Assembly (NCBI RefSeq): GCF_024586455.1
Contig: NC_065919.1
Span: 9,337,368 to 9,401,367 of the forward strand
Source: Bactrocera neohumeralis
Lineage: Eukaryota > Arthropoda > Insecta > Diptera > Tephritidae
DNA length: 64,000 bases
Direction: 5' to 3'
The notes under the pieces were generated by a model that was given only the letters and a program-made list of their open reading frames with translations, did no database searches and had not been told where the DNA came from. The position numbers and the translations under genes are program-made. Shown here piece by piece: positions 58,490 through 64,000 of the stretch (the stretch's first letter is position 1; each line of letters opens with the position of its first letter).

Positions 58490-59690
58490 TCGAATAACGG
58501 TTGTTTGTATCACCTCAAAATAATCGACTAAGATATAGGGTTATAAGTGAACGGTATGATGTGATGAGTTGAAGTCCAAAAATTAAAACTGTTCAAACCC
58601 CCCGGTGCCGAATGTTTGGACCCCAGTACCTACAGTTGACTTTTTACCAAATATATCGGTCAATATGTTCAAATATAAATGAAATTCAGAGAGAATCAGA
58701 GAGATAGTAACATAAAGATTTTCGAACTTCGGGGTGACTTTACAGTGATAGGACTGATTTTCTTTCGCCGCGACTCTACTTCAGAGCGTGCGCGCCCGAC
58801 TGGATTTGGTAGAGACGTTCCTAGCGATCGAGCGGTTGGTCAGTAGTCTCCGTATATCCGGAGAGTCAGGACAAACATTTTGGCGTGTCATATTCCTGTG
58901 AGTGTGCAAGCCGTAAATGCAGCGTTCGTTAGAGCAGAGGTACGCGATTAAATATTATGTGAAACTCGATAAATCTGCGACAGAGACGTTTGATATGATC
59001 AAGCAGGCTTACCCAGATGTTGCCTTAGCAAGAAGTGGTGTGCTTCGGTGTCACCAGGCCGTTTTGAAGGGCCGGGAAGAGGTCGCTGATGAAGACCAGA
59101 AGAATGAGAAAATCCAAAATGAAAACGATGCTCATTGTTTTTTTTTGACATCAAAGGCATCGTTAACCATGATTTTTTTTTCTGCTGGTCTAACCATCAA
59201 CGCCAAGTTTTACGTGAAAGTCATCAAGAGACTCAAACTAAGGGTCAATCGAGTCCGACAAGACATTGCAGCCGATTGAAAGCTGCACCACGACAACGCC
59301 CCGGCTCACACCAGCTTTCTTGTGAGCAGCTACCGCCCTATATCCCAGTTGTGGCCCGCCCGGACTTTTTTGTTTTCTTGGCTGAAAATGCCGATGAAAG
59401 GCAAGCATCTTGACACTACAGATGGGATCCAAGTAGCATGCACCTCGGCTCTTAAAGCTATTTCGGAGAATGCCTTCCGTGACACATTCAATGCTTGAAA
59501 ACCGCGTTGGCAGCGCTGCATCGACGCAGAAGGAGCCGATTTTGAAATTCTTTAAAGAATTGTAACAATTGGTTCAATAAATTTATTAAATCGACTCAGT
59601 CCAATTTCTTTCCGGACAAACTCTGTATCCCATATATCGGCCAAGTTATCTTAATGAAATTGAGAGATTACGTTGTTTCTTTACAATTAC
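58490..59690 (+). repeat. Repeat family C copy split by mariner
   Basis: The left part has 'cgaataacggttgtttgtat', 'agatatagggttataagtga' and 'acataaagattttcgaactt'. The right part, from 59626, continues 'atatatcggccaagttatct' and 'taatgaaattgagaga'. At 40800-40905 the equivalent blocks are adjacent, which shows where the mariner inserted. Confidence 0.7.
58743..59625 (+). mobile_element. mariner element nested in family C
   Basis: Flanked by TA at 58741-58742 and 59626-59627. The transposase starts at 58917 with MQRSLEQRYAIKYYVKLDKS, ATETFDMIKQAY, then GREEVADED. After a large deletion it continues LRVNRVRQDIAAD, KLHHDNAPAHTSFL (second catalytic D present), LKMPMKGKH, GIQVACTSALKAISENAFRD and RWQRCIDAEGADFE. 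The right terminal repeat reads, on the minus strand, cagagtttgtccggaaagaa then attggactga. The left end reads cagtgataggactga, so about 14 bp are missing inside the left repeat. Inactive. Confidence 0.85.
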
Positions 59691-61869
59691 CGAAACAGCC
59701 TTTAGCTCTTTCAGCGTTTTTCAACTGTAAAACGATAGTTCTTTAAGTTTCTCTTGAGTTTTGGAAATTGAGAAAAGTAATACGGAGCCTTGTCTGGCAA
59801 ATACGGATGCTCGTTGTAGGCACCGCTGTTACAGTGTTGTTTGTGGCTTAGAATTCACAAACAAACAACGTAGGGACCGCCTTTAACGGTCGCTACAGAT
59901 AAAGTAAACAATGAATATTGTTGAAAGTTTTATGGTTCATCAGGAAAATGTATGTATATATGTATATCAACATAACAAAAGAACATTCCACTATTGAATT
60001 CTTTAAACCTGCGAAATTACCATTAATTTCTGTCTTCCTCATAGATCTTTATACAAAGACCTACCAGTTTTCTGTACTGAATTTTTGCCGATCAAAAAAT
60101 ACAAAAAACTTAGACACTTGCTTTGCTTAAGCAAAATGTAGAGCTTAGTCCGTTTTCTAATAAATATTAGCATAGTGTGTGGGATAGCTCTCTTGGAGTG
60201 AATTTGTACTTGTTCGCTGTACACTTAGACATTGCTGAGAGCACATACATATAAGTGAGTGGTTCCATGTACCATATTATGGCGTGTTTAATTTTTGTAC
60301 ATTCATGTTTTTGTGCTATGTATATACCTATATAGGCATGTGTGAGAAGGTCTATTCACGTTTTCTTCTTTATGCATTTGAGACATCATAAATTATAATA
60401 TCACACACAGCACACCCCCTACTACACGCATATAGAATAACAAGGCATAAAACAGCATGGAAATTTCTACAACCGGAGGTAAATCGAATCGAACTGGATA
60501 TTAATTTACAACCACAATTGGCTGACTTACAACGCACTAGTCATAAAACTGACAGAATACGGACATGTTTTTAGAAAGTTTAAGTTGGAAAGGAGTATTT
60601 CAATAGTAAAAGCGTGAGGACCAAAAAAAAAATATTTTTTTTAATATAAGTAAATTTAGCCAGTAAGTTATTCATCTGTTTTGAAGCAGTATGAAACCTC
60701 ATTTATGTATATCTGACCACAATCTAGCAATAAGACACCAGCGCGCACCAGTTGTAAAGTCGGACTGGTTAGGCTATCAGGTTCTTACTAGTCGCACATT
60801 TGCTTGCAACTAGTTGATTTCACTGCAGCGTACGAGTGCATACGGTAATTTGTCAAATACACGTACATGTTTGCGTATGTAGATATGTGAACATTATACG
60901 TATTACTTGGCAAACGTAGTTTATCATGATTTCGTGTCATAAACGCGCCATGCCCATTCACGCATTCAGAGAGACACTCAACTGCACACTCAATAGATAT
61001 GTAATATAGCCATGCATATACGCTCATGCATTTTCTACACACTAACTGAGTGTATGTACTCGAATGCATACGCTCCAATGAACATTCTCCACATTCGTGC
61101 GCTCAGGCTCAACAACATCTTCCAGCCGCAACTACAGTCGCCGCCGCATTGAGTCGTTATTTATGACAGTTTTGGCAAATATACAATATTAAGATTTATG
61201 TTTATCATACTTCAGCAGCGCCACTGACAAACGCGAGTCAACGTGCCTGTGTACACAAGTGCGTATGTGTGTTGTGCTGTGAACAGTTTTATTGCAATAT
61301 GGTTCTTTGATGAGGCGGCTCTCTGAGGGACTGTTTGTGAAGAGCACCTTAAATTAACATTTTATCATTTCATTAACGTTCATTTAATCGTACCTTCTTA
61401 AGAGTCTACATACTTACTTTGTACAGTATTTGCTTTTCTGCGATAATTGAGTTTATACAACAAACAAATAAATAACGTTGAACTTGGAGAGAGGCCTGAT
61501 AAGAATATATATGTATGAGAGACGTCTCATATAAAGGCCGGTAGTTACTGAAAAGTGCGTAGTCGTAGAATTGTAGGAAAATTGCCAATATACTCTGGTG
61601 CATTCCGGGAAAAATTATTATAAAACAAGAAAGAGCTTTAATTTCGTTCTGAAATGTGGTGAAAACTGGTCCAATCTTAAGAATGCAAGAGTGAAATACG
61701 CTTTAAACTCAATGAATTTTATAGAATGTCGTTATATTACCCTTGTAGACTACTATATGAACTCGTACCTCAGCATTCTAACACGTAGAATATTACCTTA
61801 AAAATTCTATAAAATAAGAGAAAGCTGATTACAAATTCTTGTCAACTTAAGACTTACTACTTTAAACTA
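59691..61869. other. No gene recognised
   Basis: AT-rich, no supportable coding, RNA or transposon signal. Confidence 0.45.
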
Positions 61870-62890
61870 CTTAAAAGATAGTTTCCTTTTTTGAACTCCA
61901 CAGGAACAACCTAACTTCGAAGGACTTCGAAAAGGTTTTGTCACTTTTTAGACCGTTTGCTAGACTGCACCGGTTTCTATTAATTTTCCGAACATTTTCG
62001 AGATTCCTCGGGTAAATGTTCCTCTTCTTTATTAGCGTAGACACCGCTTTTTCACTGTTTGCCGCCAACTGGAGATCTCAAGTGCAGCCAAGTCCAAAGT
62101 TATTCCGCGTTGGATTTCGAGACTGACGTTGTTGCTGGTGTTAGTGCTGGTTCCAAGAGAGACGAAATTATCTACGGCTTGGGTGTTATGTCTGTCAACT
62201 GTGACATGTGAGCCAAGCCGCGAATGCGACGACTGAATATTTCGTCTTGCCCTTATTCACCACGAGACCCCATTGCTTCGCTTCCTTATGGAGTCTGGAG
62301 AAAACAGAAGTAACGGCGCGGTTGTTGAGACTAATGATATCAATATCATCGGCGTACGCCAACAGTTGTACATTCTTATAGGAGATTGTACCTTCTCTAT
62401 TTAGCTTTTCAGTTCGAAATATTTTCTCCAGCAGTAGAGTGAAGAAGTCGCACGAAAGGGAGTTGCCTTGTCTGAAACCTTCTTTGGTATCGAACGGCTC
62501 GGATAGATCCTTCGCGATCCTGACGGAGCTTTTGTTATCGCTCAACGTCAATTTACACAGCCGTGTTCGTTTTGCGGGAATACCAAGTTCAGACATTGCG
62601 GCATAAATGCAGCTCCTTTTCGTGCTGCCAAAGGAGCTTTTCAATCAGCAAAGAGGTGGTGTGTGTCGTTCCTTTTTTCACTCGTCTTTTCCAAGACTTG
62701 GAGGCTAGTGAATATCTGGTCGATTGTAGATTTTCCAGACCTGAATTCACACTGATCAGGTCCAATCAGTTTGTTGATGGTGGCTTTAATCATTCACACA
62801 CTACGTGTGATATAATCTTAAATGCGATGTTGAGGAGGCTTATCCCACGATAGTTGACGCAGATTGTGGAATCTCCCTCCTCGGGTATAT
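61870..62890 (-). mobile_element. LINE reverse transcriptase fragment
   Basis: Minus-strand frames give STICVNYRGISLLNIAF, FDTKEGFRQGNSLSCDFF, VQLLAYADDIDIISLNNRAV (YADD catalytic box), KQWGLVVNKGKTKY, then HVTVDRH...QAVDNFVSLG and NNVSLEIQRGIT. This is the palm/fingers RT core of a non-LTR retrotransposon up to the thumb. The 5' part of the RT and the endonuclease are missing. Frameshifts at about 62200 and 62650. The fragments at 47366-47520 and 51279-51428 carry later parts of similar elements. Confidence 0.85.
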
Positions 62891-64000
62891 GCTGATACAT
62901 ATATGTCCATTAAACTATAAACTCAGATTTTCCGCTATGTAATTCACTATTTTCGTATTTTGGCCCCACTTATGGCAGTATGAGTCGTGCGGCAAGAACA
63001 ATACTTCCTATAAATATTTATTTCACCACGTCCACACTCGCGCTGATTTGGCCGTAAAAGCTGCAATCGCAAAATGGTCACGTGTCTACTGCCGAGTGCT
63101 GTGGCGCGTGTGAAGCTGCAAAACAAAATAACGATACAACAACTCACTCAACAACAGTCAAAACGAAATAAAATTTTCAAGTCGCCTTTTCTGCTTTTTG
63201 AGTTCACTATAAAAATCAGAAATCAATAAAATGCAAAATGTCAATTGTCCAAAGTAAATACAGAAACGCAAGTGGCACCTACACATACATACATATGGCG
63301 ACACATGTGAAGCACTTCGTCCGGATAGCGTATTTCGTTGATAAAATAAGGGGAACATTTGAGCCACAAATCCACAAGCCAAACATGTATTCCACATACG
63401 CGTCTCTTTCGTCGAATTTCGGCACGCACCATGATTCGTGCCTCGATATTTGTTGCAAACCACTTGACTTCATCGAAATCACCCACTAGCGTTGAAAGTC
63501 ACTGCCAGTGACAGCATCACTCTCCGACTACGTGATCGATAAGAATTGATATTTCTATATAACTTACATATAAAAATGCATATATATGTGTATAAATAAC
63601 AGTAAAGTAAAAGTCTCAATTGGCAGAGCTGTTTGCTTTTTCGAAATTTTGTTTTGCTTTTATTCGGATTGTGAGCGTTTTGCATTTTTTAGTAGCTCAA
63701 GGCTGCAATCCTAATAAAACTGCATGAACTGCACACAATGCAGACATACAATACAGATATGTATATATATATGGTGAGTAGATTCGCAAGCACAAATTGT
63801 GTGCACAATCAAAGTATTCATTGGGAAACTGCACAATTATAGCACCGAGTGCGCTGGCACAAGCACATTTTCGCTTTCCATTTCATTTCCTTTTTTTGTC
63901 TTCATTGCTCGAGAACATTTTAGCTCCACATGTCTATTGAACTTTCCCCATTTTAGCTGCACACAACGTACTTTTCAAAAACAAACAACGATATGAGCAC
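62891..64000. other. No gene recognised
   Basis: AT-rich to mixed sequence. Frames of 65-101 codons on both strands at 63158-63489 overlap each other and match nothing I know. Window ends without a gene boundary. Confidence 0.4.

Noticed and set aside
63158..63489. Frames on both strands of up to 101 codons
   Set aside because: Several mutually exclusive frames, no motif, no splice signals that fit.
1..64000. tRNA, rRNA and other structured RNA genes
   Set aside because: I looked for A/B-box-like pairs and rRNA-like blocks and saw none convincing; a covariance-model search would be needed to exclude them.

Overview
This 64 kb window reads as animal nuclear DNA, most likely from a true fruit fly (Tephritidae) or a close relative. 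It is AT-rich and gene-poor, introns are short, GATA/TATA-style promoters are plausible, and most of the recognisable sequence is decayed insect transposable elements (mariner/Tc1, non-LTR retrotransposons, MITE-like elements). Several anonymous repeat families resemble ones common in fly genomes. The family assignment rests on my memory of such repeats and is an inference.

Only two complete protein genes are convincing. They are paralogous ecdysteroid-kinase-like (EcKinase / DUF1679 / CHK-like) genes that converge tail to tail: a + strand gene at 41302-42837 (419 aa) and a - strand gene at 47871-49342 (420 aa). Each has four coding exons with the same intron positions and phases; exons 1 and 2 are identical in length. 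The last intron of the + strand gene appears to use a GC donor. The proteins would be cytosolic small-molecule kinases (ecdysteroid or xenobiotic phosphorylation); they keep the HGD catalytic loop and the LDF/LDY metal-binding motif.

Two shorter coding signals may be first exons of genes whose remainder lies outside the window or across long introns. One is a leucine-rich signal-peptide-like exon on the - strand (5230-5299) ending in a perfect donor. The other, weaker, is on the + strand (24106-24238).

Layout. 1-5.2 kb: transposase and LINE scraps and a MITE-like element just downstream of the signal-peptide exon. 5.2-12.5 kb: mostly unique intergenic or intronic sequence with one dispersed repeat. 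12.7-21.9 kb: two mariner remnants, LINE 3' and endonuclease fragments, and a full-length copy of repeat family C. 22-28 kb: mostly unique. 28-41 kb: dense transposon graveyard (Tc1-like, LINE RNase H, a TTAA-flanked element, three mariners, one an internally deleted copy with intact ends). 41-51 kb: the kinase pair, two copies of a 0.66-0.68 kb element (called D here) that carries a spliced 36-codon reading frame on its - strand, and a large inverted repeat whose arms flank the - strand kinase. 51-64 kb: LINE and mariner fragments, including a mariner nested in family C and a reverse-transcriptase fragment near the right end.

Repeat labels used here are local: family A = a DDE transposon with a WPPRSCDLTPLDY-type motif; B = repeat with 'tatggcagctatatgctatagtgg'-like core; C = repeat beginning with an 'actcgcaacaaagttgct' end and finishing 'cttagcccttccttacttgtt'; D = the element with the 36-codon ORF. 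The kinase cluster, the inverted repeat and element D are the parts most worth follow-up.
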